From assembly GCA_963727495.1 (NCBI GenBank), contig CAVSGQ010000006.1, forward strand, positions 372,001-436,000: a stretch of DNA of 64,000 bases, written 5' to 3'. Every line of letters starts with the position of its first letter. The stretch's first letter is position 1. This DNA comes from Actinophytocola sp963727495. Lineage in GTDB: Bacteria > Actinomycetota > Actinomycetes > Mycobacteriales > Pseudonocardiaceae. Positions 23,746 to 32,732 of the stretch are shown here, piece after piece. The notes beneath the pieces are model-generated. The model worked only from the letters and a program-made list of their open reading frames with translations, had not been told where the DNA came from and did not search any database. Position numbers and translations under genes: made by a program.

Positions 23746-26274
23746 TCATCCCGACAGCAGCTGCGCGCAGCGGATCAGGCCGAGGTGGGAGTAGGCCTGC
23801 GGGTGGTTGCCCAGCGAGCGCTCGGCGACCGGGTCGTACTCCTCGGGCAGCAGGCCGGTCGGCCCGGCCGCGTCCACGATCTGCGCGAACAGGTCCTCGG
23901 CCTCGGTGCGCCGGCCGGTCAGCAGGTAGGCCTCGATCATCCACGCCGCGCACAGGTGGAAGCCGCCCTCGTTGCCGGGCAGGCCGTCGTCGCGGTGGTA
24001 GCGGTAGACCGTGGAGCCGCTGCGCAGCTCGGCCTCGGTCGCGGTGACCGTCGCGTGGAAGCGCTCGTCGGCCGGGTCGAGCAGGCCGACCATGCCGATC
24101 AGCAGCGTCGCGGCGTCGAGGTCGGTGCCGTCGTAGGCCGTGGTGTACGAGCGGACCTCGTCGTTCCAGCCCTTGGTCAGCACGTCTTCGGCGATCTGGT
24201 CGCGCAGGCCGGGCCAGCTCGGCTCGGGCTCGCGGCCGTAGGCGTCGGCGAGCCGGACCGCGCGGTCGATCGTCAGCCAGCACATGACCTTCGAGTACAC
24301 GTGGTGGCGCGGCCGGTGCCGCTCCTCCCAGATGCCGTGGTCGGGCTCGTGCCAGCGCCGCGCGACGGCCTCGGCCATCGCGCACACCATCCGCCAGTCG
24401 TCGTCGGTGAGCTTGCCGCGCGCCTCGGACAGCGCGGCGACGAGATCCACGACCGGGCCGAACACGTCCAGCTGGACCTGCTGGTTGGCCAGGTTGCCGA
24501 CGCGCACCGGCCGCGAGCCCGCGTAGCCGGGCAGCGTGTCGATCACGGCCTCGGCGGGCAGCGTGGTGCCGGCGATCGTGTACAGCGGGTGCAGCAGCTC
24601 CGGGCCCGGCAGGGTGGCGAGCACGCCGTGCAGCCAGCGCAGGAAGTTCTCCGCCTCGGCGACCGAGCCGACCGACACCAGCGCCCGCGCGGTCATCGCG
24701 CCGTCGCGCAGCCAGCAGTAGCGGTAGTCCCAGTTGCGGATGCCGCCGAGCTCCTCGGGCAGCGAGGTGGTGGCCGCGGCCATGATCGCGCCGGTCTCCG
24801 CGTGGCACAGGCCGCGCAGGGTCAGCGCCGAGCGGGCCACCAGGTCCTTCTCCACCGGCGGCAGCGTGAGCCCGTCGAGCCACCCGGTCCAGTACGCCGC
24901 CGCCCGGGCGGCCCGCTCGGGCTCGGGCATCCGGTGCGGGTCGAGGTCGTTGGTGCCGCAGCGCAGCTCCAGCACGACCGGCCGCTCGGGCGTCGGCGTG
25001 ACGACCGCGCGGGCGGTGTCGTGCATGCCGTCGGAGCTGATCTCCCAGTCCACGCCGGGGGCGCGCAGCGCGACCGGGTCGGACGTGCCGAGCACCCGCA
25101 GGCCGTCGGCGGACGGGATCAGCCGCACCTGCACCTGGGCGAACTCGGGCCGGGGCGCGAACTCGACGACCACGGCCGCGTTGCCGGACACGACCCGGAC
25201 GAGGTCGGTGCGGTGACCGTAGGAGAAGTGGTCCAGGTAGTCCGTGACCAGCAGGCCCGACCAGCGGGTCTCGACGGTCATGGTGCCCGGCAGGTAGCGC
25301 TGGCCCAGCGGCAGCCCGCCACGCTCCGGGGTGATCGAGAAGTGGCCGGCGGACGTGCCGCCGAGCAGGTCGGCGAACACCGCCGCGGAGTCCGGCTCGG
25401 GGTGGCACAGCCAGGTCAGCTTGGCCTCCGGGGTGAGCAGCGCCACGGACCGCTCGCTCGCCAGCATGGTCAGCCGCTCGATCGGCGGCGCCTGCTCGCC
25501 GTAGAGCCAGTTGCGCCGCTCCTCCAGCAGGAACGCGAGCACCATGCCGACCTCGGTCGGGTCGGCGATGCGGAACCCGGCGAGCGTCTGGCCCGGGCCG
25601 ACCTTGACCCCGAGGTCCGGCCCGGACAGCCGGGCGAACGCCTTCTCGTCGGTCACGTCGTCGCCGAGGAACACCGCGGCGGTCGCGCCGACCTGGTGGC
25701 GCAGCACGTCCAGCGCGCGGCCCTTGTCGGTCTGCACCACGGCGAGCTCGATGACCTCCTTGCCCTCGGTCACCTGCACGCCCTCCCAGGCGCACGGCCC
25801 GGTCCGGACCGCCTCCTGCACCCGCTCGGCGACCTCGGGCTCGGCGCGCCGGGTGTGCACGGCGATGCTGGCCGGCTTGACCTCCAGGTACACGCCCACG
25901 TCGGTGCCGGTGAGCCGCTCCAGCTCGGCCTCGAGCCTGCGGTGCAGGTTGCGCGCGTGGTCGTCGAGCGCGTGCACGAACCCGATGTCGAACTCCGAGC
26001 CGTGGCTGCCGACCAGGTGCACCTCCGAGGGCAGCCGGGAGAGCGTCGCGAGGTCGCGCAGGGCCCGGCCGGAGATGACCGCCGTGGTGGTCTCGTGCAG
26101 GCCGGCGAGTGAGCGCAGCGCGCCGACCGACTCGGTCATCGGCCGGGCCTGCTCCGGGTTCTCCACGATCGGCGCGAGGGTGCCGTCGTAGTCGCAGGCG
26201 ACCAGCAGGCGCGGCGTCCGGGCGATCTGGACGATCGCCCGCCGCAGCTCCGCGGTGAGGGCCTCAGCGGTCAT
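23746..26274 (-). CDS. otsB: Trehalose-6-phosphate phosphatase fused to GH15 glucoamylase/trehalase domain
   Basis: The 842-residue fusion begins with a HAD-type trehalose phosphatase (about 1-250): nucleophile CDYDGTLAP, VGSHGSEF, KGRALDVL and GDDVTDEKAF. It continues with a GH15 domain (about 270-842): GIRNWDYRYCWLRDGAMTARAL, GNEGGFHLCAAWM and a catalytic Glu in LLPEEYDPV, ending LGNHPQAYSHLGLI. GH15 proteins of actinobacteria include trehalases, so one polypeptide may both make and break trehalose. It is downstream of otsA (156 bp) on the same strand. ATG 26274 has GAGG nearby. Both halves look catalytically complete. Confidence 0.9.
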   Translation of the reverse strand: MTAEALTAELRRAIVQIARTPRLLVACDYDGTLAPIVENPEQARPMTESVGALRSLAGLHETTTAVISGRALRDLATLSRLPSEVHLVGSHGSEFDIGFVHALDDHARNLHRRLEAELERLTGTDVGVYLEVKPASIAVHTRRAEPEVAERVQEAVRTGPCAWEGVQVTEGKEVIELAVVQTDKGRALDVLRHQVGATAAVFLGDDVTDEKAFARLSGPDLGVKVGPGQTLAGFRIADPTEVGMVLAFLLEERRNWLYGEQAPPIERLTMLASERSVALLTPEAKLTWLCHPEPDSAAVFADLLGGTSAGHFSITPERGGLPLGQRYLPGTMTVETRWSGLLVTDYLDHFSYGHRTDLVRVVSGNAAVVVEFAPRPEFAQVQVRLIPSADGLRVLGTSDPVALRAPGVDWEISSDGMHDTARAVVTPTPERPVVLELRCGTNDLDPHRMPEPERAARAAAYWTGWLDGLTLPPVEKDLVARSALTLRGLCHAETGAIMAAATTSLPEELGGIRNWDYRYCWLRDGAMTARALVSVGSVAEAENFLRWLHGVLATLPGPELLHPLYTIAGTTLPAEAVIDTLPGYAGSRPVRVGNLANQQVQLDVFGPVVDLVAALSEARGKLTDDDWRMVCAMAEAVARRWHEPDHGIWEERHRPRHHVYSKVMCWLTIDRAVRLADAYGREPEPSWPGLRDQIAEDVLTKGWNDEVRSYTTAYDGTDLDAATLLIGMVGLLDPADERFHATVTATEAELRSGSTVYRYHRDDGLPGNEGGFHLCAAWMIEAYLLTGRRTEAEDLFAQIVDAAGPTGLLPEEYDPVAERSLGNHPQAYSHLGLIRCAQLLSG

Positions 26275-26430
26275 GGCGCGGACCTCGTGCTCGAGCGCAG
26301 GGGTTCAACGGTCACGGTCTGTCGACTCTCTCGCAAGGGGGTGTGTGCACTCGCTCGTATCAGGCTGGCACACGGCGGCAGAGCCGAACTGTATCGCCCG
26401 TCTATGTGATCGGATCGCCACCCGGGAGGA

Positions 26431-27954
26431 TCATGCGAGGGCCTCCTGGGTGGCGGGTTGCAGGGCGTCGAGGAACGAGCGGGCCCACCTGTCGACATCG
26501 TGGGTGAGCACCTGGCGGCGCAGCGCGCGCATCCGCCGCCTGCCCTCGGCCGGGTCGATGGTCAGCGCGGCGTGCATGGCGTTCTTGACCCCGTCGAGGT
26601 CGTGCGGGTTGACCAGGAACGCGCTGGTGAGCTCCGCCGCGGCGCCGGCGAACTCGCTCAGCACCAGCGCGCCGCCCAGGTCGTGGCGGCAGGCGACGTA
26701 CTCCTTGCAGACCAGGTTCATGCCGTCCCGGACCGGGGTGACCAGCATGACGTCGGCGGCGGAGAAGAACGCCGCGAGCTCCTTGCGGTCGATGGCCTGG
26801 TGCAGGTAGTGCACGACGGGTCGGCCGACCCGGGCGAACTCCCCGTTGATCCGGCTGACCACCTGCTCGATCTCGCCACGCATCCGCTGGTAGTGCTCCA
26901 CCCGCTCCCGGCTCGGGGTGGCCAGCTGCACCATCGCGACCTCGGCCGGGTCCACCCGGCCCTCGGCCAGCAGCTCCTGCAGCGCGTAGAGCCGCAGGTC
27001 GATGCCCTTGGTGTAGTCGAGCCGGTCGACGCCCAGGATGATCTTGCGCGGGTTGCCCAGGTCGGCCCGGATCTGCTTGGCCCGCTGGATGCACTCGCGG
27101 CTGCGGGCCGTCGTGTCCAGCCCCGAGGAGTCGATGGAGATCGGGAACGCGCCCACCCGCACCGACCGGTCGCCGACCTGGACGACGCCGGGCCGGGTGC
27201 GCACGCCGACCGCGCCGCGGCTGGGTTCGAGGCCGATCAGCCGGCGGGCCAGCCACAGGTAGTTCTGCGCGCCGCCGGGGCGGTGGAAGCCGACGAGGTC
27301 CGCGCCGAGCAGCCCGCGGATGATCTCCGCGCGCCACGGCAGCTGCATGAACAGCTCGGTCGGCGGGAACGGGATGTGCAGGAAGAAGCCGATCCGCAGG
27401 TCGGGCCGCTGCTCGCGGAGCATGGCCGGGACCAGCTGCAGCTGGTAGTCCTGCACCCAGACGATCGCGCCCTCGCCGGCGATCTGCGCGCAGGCGTCGG
27501 CGAACCGCCGGTTGACCCTGACGTAGCTGTCCCACCAGCCGCGGTCGAACACCGGGGTCGCGACGACGTCGTGGTAGAGCGGCCACAGGGTGGCGTTGGA
27601 GAAGCCCTCGTAGTAGTCGCGTACCTCCTCGGAGGTGAGCGTGACCGGGTGCAGCCAGATGCCGTCGTCGGAGAACTTGTCGACCTCGACGTCCGGCACG
27701 CCGGGCCAGCCGACCCAGGCGCCGCTGTGCGCGCGGAGGAACGGGGCCAGTGCGCTGACCAGACCGCCCGGGCTGTGCTTCCACCGCTCGGTGCCGTCCG
27801 GCAGCCGTTCCAGGTCCACGGGCAGCCGGTTGGCGACGACGATGAAGTCGGCGCCACCGCTCTCGGACAGTTCGCTCGTGGTGTCGGTCGCGCTGTTCTG
27901 ACTCACGCCGGGCATGCCTCCCTCGAAACCCGTTCGAACTTCGAGGTTAGTCAT
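26431..27954 (-). CDS. otsA: Alpha,alpha-trehalose-phosphate synthase (UDP-forming)
   Basis: The GT20 enzyme joins UDP- or ADP-glucose to glucose 6-phosphate. Its 507 residues carry VVANRLPVDLERL, HSPGGLVSALAPFL, VWVQDYQLQLVPAMLR, IGFFLHIPFPPTELF, GVDRLDYTKGI and the donor-site DGMNLVCKEYVACR. It starts ATG 27954, 55 bp after the ThrE gene, and is followed by the otsB-GH15 fusion, giving a complete OtsAB pathway. With ectoine synthesis, it is the second compatible-solute system in the window. Confidence 0.95.
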   Translation of the reverse strand: MTNLEVRTGFEGGMPGVSQNSATDTTSELSESGGADFIVVANRLPVDLERLPDGTERWKHSPGGLVSALAPFLRAHSGAWVGWPGVPDVEVDKFSDDGIWLHPVTLTSEEVRDYYEGFSNATLWPLYHDVVATPVFDRGWWDSYVRVNRRFADACAQIAGEGAIVWVQDYQLQLVPAMLREQRPDLRIGFFLHIPFPPTELFMQLPWRAEIIRGLLGADLVGFHRPGGAQNYLWLARRLIGLEPSRGAVGVRTRPGVVQVGDRSVRVGAFPISIDSSGLDTTARSRECIQRAKQIRADLGNPRKIILGVDRLDYTKGIDLRLYALQELLAEGRVDPAEVAMVQLATPSRERVEHYQRMRGEIEQVVSRINGEFARVGRPVVHYLHQAIDRKELAAFFSAADVMLVTPVRDGMNLVCKEYVACRHDLGGALVLSEFAGAAAELTSAFLVNPHDLDGVKNAMHAALTIDPAEGRRRMRALRRQVLTHDVDRWARSFLDALQPATQEALA

Positions 27955-28009
27955 GTATTGACCGGCGTGGGTGCTGGAAGGTCCGGCGTCACAGGCGGAG
28001 GTGGCGGGC

Positions 28010-29440
28010 TCAGTCCAGCCTGCGCCGGGTCGGGCGCAGCGGGCCGGCCATGCGCGGCCCGGACAGCCGCCGCTCCAGCCGGCCCAGCCCGTAGCGGACC
28101 GGTTGCGCGAGGTACTCGCCCAGCACCACGCCCGCGGCGAGCGCGAGGGCCACCGAGGCGGCGACCATCAGGGTGGGCAGCCCGCCGATGGAGCGCTCGA
28201 CGGCCAGCTCGTACAGCGCCCGGTAGGTGGTCAGGCCGGGCAGCAGCGGCACCATCCCGGACACGGCGACGACCAGTGGCGGGATCCGCAGCCGCCGGGA
28301 GATCACCCCGCCGGAGAAGCCGATGACGGTGGCGGCGACGCCGGAGGCGGCGATCGGGCCGACGCCGGCCAGCACCAGCGCGCTGTAGCCACCCGCGCCC
28401 GCGCCGCCCGCGACAGCCGCGACCAGCACCGCCCGCGGCGTGGCGTAGCTGGCCAGGGCGAAGAACCCGGCCGCCGCCGCACCGGCCACGGTCTGCAGCG
28501 GCAGCCGCAGCGCGGAGGGCGCGAGCGGGTCGGCGAGCCCCTGCGCGGGCAGGCCCAGCGAGACGGCGACGTTCAGCGCGAGCACCACGCCGGCGATCAG
28601 CCCGGCGGTCATCAGCGAGACCTCCATGGTGCGCCCCGCCGCGGTGACGTTGTAGCCGGTGATGGCGTCCTGCACGGTGGAGACCACCGAGAGCCCGGAC
28701 AGCAGCACGGTGATCGCCGCCGCGACCACCATCGTCGGGCGCAGCGTGCCCAGCATCCCGCTGGAGACCAGGGCCAGCGCGGCGCCGGTGGCCACCGCGC
28801 CGCCGACGACCTGCTGGAAGAAGAACGGCAGCGTGCGGCGATTGAGCAGCCTGCCGACCCGGTCGACCAGCGCGGTGATCAGTCCGGCGAACACCGCGAC
28901 CCGGTCGTCGCCGCCGATCAGCACGGCGATCGCGGCGGCCATCAGGCCGTAGGCGAGGGTGGCGAGCCAGCGCGGGTACGGATGCGCCGCGGTGGTGATC
29001 TTGTTCAGCTCGACGTGCGCGTCGCGGACCGAGATCCGGTGCCGGGTGATGTCGCGCACCAGCCGCTCGACGTAGGCCAGCCGGGTGTAGTCGAGGCTGC
29101 GCGAGCGGACCACGCGCAGCGAGGTGGTCGGCGGCTGGTCGACGCCCCGGTGGCAGGTGACGGTGATCGAGGTGAAGATCACGTCGACCTCGCAGTGCGG
29201 CAGACCGTAGGCGTTGGCGACGGCGAGGATGGTCGCCGTGGCGTCGGCCGCGCCCGCGCCGACGGACATCTGCACCTCGCCGATCCGGATGGCGAGGTCG
29301 AGTACGAAATGGACGGTGGCCTCGTCCGGCAGCAGCGGGCCCTGCACGCCGTCCGATCCGGCCCGCTCCAGCCGCCGCTCCCGCACGAACCGTGGTGGGT
29401 TGTGTGCTCGCGCGGACCTGCTCCGCTGCGCGAACCACAC
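28010..29440 (-). CDS. thrE: ThrE-type threonine/serine exporter
   Basis: The 476-residue protein has the two-part ThrE layout. A soluble N-terminal domain (about 40-165, FVLDLAIRIGEVQMSVGAGAADATA, then LPHCEVDVIFTSITVTCHRG) precedes about ten transmembrane segments (170-450). These end with the C-terminal ThrE_2 half, VVAVSGMVPLLPGLTTYRALYEL. GTG 29440 is preceded by GGAGGTGA, which makes it a better start than TTG 29455. It lies 170 bp after tRNA-Thr on the same strand and 55 bp before otsA, so co-transcription with either is possible. Confidence 0.88.
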   Translation of the reverse strand: MWFAQRSRSARAHNPPRFVRERRLERAGSDGVQGPLLPDEATVHFVLDLAIRIGEVQMSVGAGAADATATILAVANAYGLPHCEVDVIFTSITVTCHRGVDQPPTTSLRVVRSRSLDYTRLAYVERLVRDITRHRISVRDAHVELNKITTAAHPYPRWLATLAYGLMAAAIAVLIGGDDRVAVFAGLITALVDRVGRLLNRRTLPFFFQQVVGGAVATGAALALVSSGMLGTLRPTMVVAAAITVLLSGLSVVSTVQDAITGYNVTAAGRTMEVSLMTAGLIAGVVLALNVAVSLGLPAQGLADPLAPSALRLPLQTVAGAAAAGFFALASYATPRAVLVAAVAGGAGAGGYSALVLAGVGPIAASGVAATVIGFSGGVISRRLRIPPLVVAVSGMVPLLPGLTTYRALYELAVERSIGGLPTLMVAASVALALAAGVVLGEYLAQPVRYGLGRLERRLSGPRMAGPLRPTRRRLD

Positions 29441-29609
29441 CGCCGTCACCTCCAAAGTTGATCGTCCCGTTCGACGGTATCCCAGGGCTCATCGGCTCGC
29501 CGCCACGTCGTGTTATGGCAGCTCAGCGTGGTCTGCGCCACGTGAGGCACGAACGGGGGATCACCCGGGTGAGGTCGCTCGACCGGACCACGTGGGCCGC
29601 CCGGAGTCA

Positions 29610-29685
29610 TGGAGCCGGCAAGGGGGCTCGAACCCCTGACCTGCTACTTACAAGGTAGCTGCTCTGCCAATTGAGCTATGCCGGC
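29610..29685 (-). tRNA. tRNA-Thr (anticodon TGT)
   Basis: A 76-nt cloverleaf with a 7-bp acceptor GCCGGCA/TGCCGGC, the D-loop AGCTCAATTGGCAGAGC, anticodon stem GCTAC/GTAGC around loop CTTGTAA (anticodon TGT), T-arm GGGGTTCGAGCCCC and an encoded 3' CCA. The U-G-U anticodon reads ACA/ACG threonine codons, rare in this GC-rich genome. It lies upstream of the threonine/serine exporter gene. Confidence 0.95.
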
Positions 29686-29742
29686 ACTGGCGCGGCCAGT
29701 GCCCAGCAGCCTAGCGAACGGCCGTGCCCGCCGTAGGCTTGC

Positions 29743-32367
29743 GTGGTGGAGTTGCTGGAGCGCGAGCAGGCGCTCGGCGTGCTCGCCGAGGCGCTCGCGT
29801 CCGTGGCGGGCGAGCGGCGCGGGCGGACGGTCATCGTCGCCGGCGAGCCCGGCATCGGCAAGACGGCCCTGGTCGACCACTTCCGCACCACGCTGCCGGC
29901 CGGCACCCGGGTGTTCGCCGGCCGCTGCGACGACCTGTTCGCCTCGCGGCCGCTGGGCCCGCTGCTCGACATCGCCCGGCAGGCCGGCGGGCGGCTGCGC
30001 GAGGTGTGCGCGCGCGGCGAGCCGACCGCGATGTCCGAGGCGTTCCTCGACGAGCTCGCCGCCGGGCCCGTCCCGTCCGTGGTGGTCGTCGAGGACCTGC
30101 AGTGGGGCGACATGGCCACCTTCGACCTGGTCCGGGTGATCGCCCGGCGGCTCGCGGACGTGCCGGCGCTGATGATCCTCACCCATCGCGACGGCCTCGG
30201 GCGCGAGCACCCGCTGCGGGTGGCGCTCGGTGGCCTGGTCGGCCCGGCCGTGTCCCGGATCCGGCCGGCGCCGCTGTCCGGTGCCGCGGTGCGCCGGCTG
30301 GCCGGGGACCGCCCCGTCGACCTCGCGCGGCTGCACGCCGCCACCGGCGGCAACCCGTTCTTCGTGGTCGAGACGCTCGCCGCGGGCGGGGCGGCGCTGC
30401 CCGAGTCGGTGCGCGACGCGGTGCTGGCACGGGTCGCGCGGCTGCCCGCCGGGCCGCGCCGGGTGCTCGACGCGGCGGCCGTCCTCGGCTCCCGGGTCGA
30501 CCGCGCCGAGCTGGCCCGGGTGGCCGGCGAGGAGGGCGGCGTGGACGAGCTGGCCGAAGCCGGCCTGCTGGTGCCGGACGGCACCGGGCTGCGGTTCGGC
30601 CACGACCTGGTCCGCCAGGCGGTCGAGTCCGCGCTGCCGCCCGACGCGCTGCGCGGCCTGCACGAGGCGGCGCTGCGGGCGCTGGGCGACACCGCCGGCG
30701 ACACCGCCGGTGGTGGCCTGGCCCGCCGCGCGCACCACGCCATCCACGCCGGCGACGCGACGGCGGCCGGCCGGTTCGGGCCGCTGGCCGCGGCGGAGGC
30801 GGCCCGCCTCGGGGCGCACCGCGAGGCCGCGACGCTCTACCGGCGGGTGCTCGCGCTGTGCACCGGGCTGCCCGCGGAGACCCGTCTGGACCTGCTGTCC
30901 CGATGCGCGACGGCGCAGCAGTGCGCCGACCGGCCGGCCGCGGCCTGCGAGACGCTGGCGGAGCTGGTCGGGCACCTGGAGCGGGGCGCGGACCTCCCGG
31001 CGCTGACCGCCGCGCTCGGCGAGCTCGGCCGCGCCCACCGGCTGGCCGGCCACGGCGAGCAGGCCATGTCGGTCAGCGAACGCGCCGTCGACCTCGCCCG
31101 GGACAGTGGCGACGAGCGCGCGATCGCCACCGCGCTGGCCCGCCGGTCGGGCCTGCTGATGGTGGCCGGGCGGCTGCCGGAGGCCGTCGCGGCGGGGACC
31201 GGCGCGCTCGCCCACGCCGAGCGGCTCGGCGACGAGGAGCTGCTGGTCGACGCCCTCGACAGCGTCGGGTCGGCGCGGGTGCTGCTCGGCGACGAGCGCG
31301 GCTGGGACGACCTGGAGGCCGGCCTGGCCCGGGCCGCGCGGGCGGGGCTGACCCGCGAGATCGGCCGGGCGCACAACAACATGCTCAACGCCGCGGTGGA
31401 GACCCGCCGGTTCGACCTGGCCGACCGGGTCTTCGAGCGCGGCATCGGCGAGGTGCTGCGGCTGGACCTGTCGATGCACCGGTGCATGTCCTCGATGCGG
31501 GCGGTCCAGCTGCTCCGGCAGGGCCGCTGGGCGCAGGCCCGCCGGCAGGGCGTCGCGGTGCTGCGCGACTCCGAGGTCAGCGACGTGCACCGGGTCGGCG
31601 CGCTGATCGCGATCGCGCTGGTCCGGGCCAGGGTCGGCGACCCGGACCCGGCCGAGCCGCTCGCCGAGGCGGCGGCGCTGGCCGGGCCGTTCCGGGAGGT
31701 CCAGCTCACCCACCCGGTCGCCGCGGCCCGCGCCGAGCTCGCCTGGCTGGCCGGGGACCGGGCCGCGCTCGAGGACGCGGCCGCCGTCCTGCGCGAGCTC
31801 GACAGCGGCGTCGCGTGGTACCGGGGCGAGGCGGCGCTGTGGTGCCGGCGGGCCGGGCACCCGGTCCCCGGCGCCGACCCCGCCGGCCTCGCCGAGCCGT
31901 ACCGCCTGCACCTCGCGGGCCGGGTGCGGGCGGCGGCCGCGGCGTGGCAGGCCGTCGGCTCGCCCTACGAGGCGGCCGACGCACTGGCCGACGGCGACGA
32001 CCCGGCCGACCTGCTGCGCGCCCACGAGATCCTCGACGGCCTCGGCGCGCGCCCCCGGGCCGCGATGGTGGCGCGGTCGCTGCGTGAGCTCGGCGTCGGC
32101 GGGGTGCGTCGCGGCCCCCGGGCCACCACCCGGGCCAACCCCGCGGGGCTGACCAACCGGCAGTACGAGGTGCTCGCGCTGCTCGGCGGCGGGCTGAGCA
32201 ACACCGAGATCGCGGACCGGCTGGTGCTGTCCCGCCGCACGGTGGACCACCACGTGTCGGCCGTGCTGGCCAAGCTCGGCGTCGCCAGCCGGTACGCCGC
32301 CGCGCGCCGGGCGTTCGAGCTGGGCCTGGTCGCCAAGTTGGGCAGTGCGGGCAGCCAATCCGGGTAG
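29743..32367 (+). CDS. LuxR-family AAA regulator (LAL type)
   Basis: The 874-residue protein has an N-terminal AAA ATPase with Walker A VAGEPGIGKTALV near 32 and Walker B VVVVEDLQWGD near 110. A long helical TPR-like middle (about 330-780) and a C-terminal LuxR HTH (LTNRQYEVLALLGGGLSNTE, then LSRRTVDHHVSAVLAKLGV) follow. This is the LAL architecture of large activators. It ends 87 bp before the DUF4242 gene, which it may regulate. The start is GTG 29743 or 29746; TAGGCT (29734-29739) suggests leaderless transcription. The tRNA-Thr gene is divergent. Confidence 0.88.
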   Translation: MVELLEREQALGVLAEALASVAGERRGRTVIVAGEPGIGKTALVDHFRTTLPAGTRVFAGRCDDLFASRPLGPLLDIARQAGGRLREVCARGEPTAMSEAFLDELAAGPVPSVVVVEDLQWGDMATFDLVRVIARRLADVPALMILTHRDGLGREHPLRVALGGLVGPAVSRIRPAPLSGAAVRRLAGDRPVDLARLHAATGGNPFFVVETLAAGGAALPESVRDAVLARVARLPAGPRRVLDAAAVLGSRVDRAELARVAGEEGGVDELAEAGLLVPDGTGLRFGHDLVRQAVESALPPDALRGLHEAALRALGDTAGDTAGGGLARRAHHAIHAGDATAAGRFGPLAAAEAARLGAHREAATLYRRVLALCTGLPAETRLDLLSRCATAQQCADRPAAACETLAELVGHLERGADLPALTAALGELGRAHRLAGHGEQAMSVSERAVDLARDSGDERAIATALARRSGLLMVAGRLPEAVAAGTGALAHAERLGDEELLVDALDSVGSARVLLGDERGWDDLEAGLARAARAGLTREIGRAHNNMLNAAVETRRFDLADRVFERGIGEVLRLDLSMHRCMSSMRAVQLLRQGRWAQARRQGVAVLRDSEVSDVHRVGALIAIALVRARVGDPDPAEPLAEAAALAGPFREVQLTHPVAAARAELAWLAGDRAALEDAAAVLRELDSGVAWYRGEAALWCRRAGHPVPGADPAGLAEPYRLHLAGRVRAAAAAWQAVGSPYEAADALADGDDPADLLRAHEILDGLGARPRAAMVARSLRELGVGGVRRGPRATTRANPAGLTNRQYEVLALLGGGLSNTEIADRLVLSRRTVDHHVSAVLAKLGVASRYAAARRAFELGLVAKLGSAGSQSG

Positions 32368-32453
32368 GTGTGCCGACGCGCGCGGGGCGGCGCCGTTCCT
32401 AGCGTCGAGCAGGCGCCGGAACCGTCCGGCCCGCACCGCACAGGGAGCACGCC

Positions 32454-32732
32454 ATGCACCGTTACCTCGTCACCCGCACCTTCCCCGAGGGGCTGCACAT
32501 CCCGCAGAACTCCGACGGGATGCAGACCGTGGCCAAGGTCGTCGCCACCAACGGCGACGCCGGCGCCACCTGGCTGCACTCCTACGTCAGCGCCGACCGG
32601 CGGCGCACGTTCTGCGTCTACGACGGCCCCGACCCGGAGTCGATCCGGGAGGTCGCCGAGCGCAACGGGCTGCCCGTCGACGACATCACCGAGGTGCGGG
32701 TGCTCGACCCGTACTTCTACACCGAGCGGTGA
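32454..32732 (+). CDS. DUF4242 (SCO4226-type) small protein
   Basis: A 92-residue ferredoxin-fold protein starting MHRYLVTRTFPEGLHIPQNSDG, with WLHSYVSADRRRTFCVYDGPDPESIREVAERNGLPVDDITEVRVLDPY. It matches the DUF4242 family, whose Streptomyces member SCO4226 was described as nickel-binding. The conserved His/Cys and Tyr positions are present. Its TGA overlaps the GTG of the next gene (GTGA), so the two are translationally coupled. Confidence 0.8.
   Translation: MHRYLVTRTFPEGLHIPQNSDGMQTVAKVVATNGDAGATWLHSYVSADRRRTFCVYDGPDPESIREVAERNGLPVDDITEVRVLDPYFYTER

Noticed and set aside
23785..26112. 775-codon open frame on the plus strand opposite the otsB-GH15 gene
   Set aside because: Antisense shadow caused by high GC; composition is Arg/Gln/Ala/Val-rich without recognisable motifs, while the minus-strand frame has full catalytic motifs.
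29610..29685. tRNA as an integration site of a mobile element
   Set aside because: No integrase, no direct repeat of the tRNA 3' end and no phage or plasmid genes were seen nearby.
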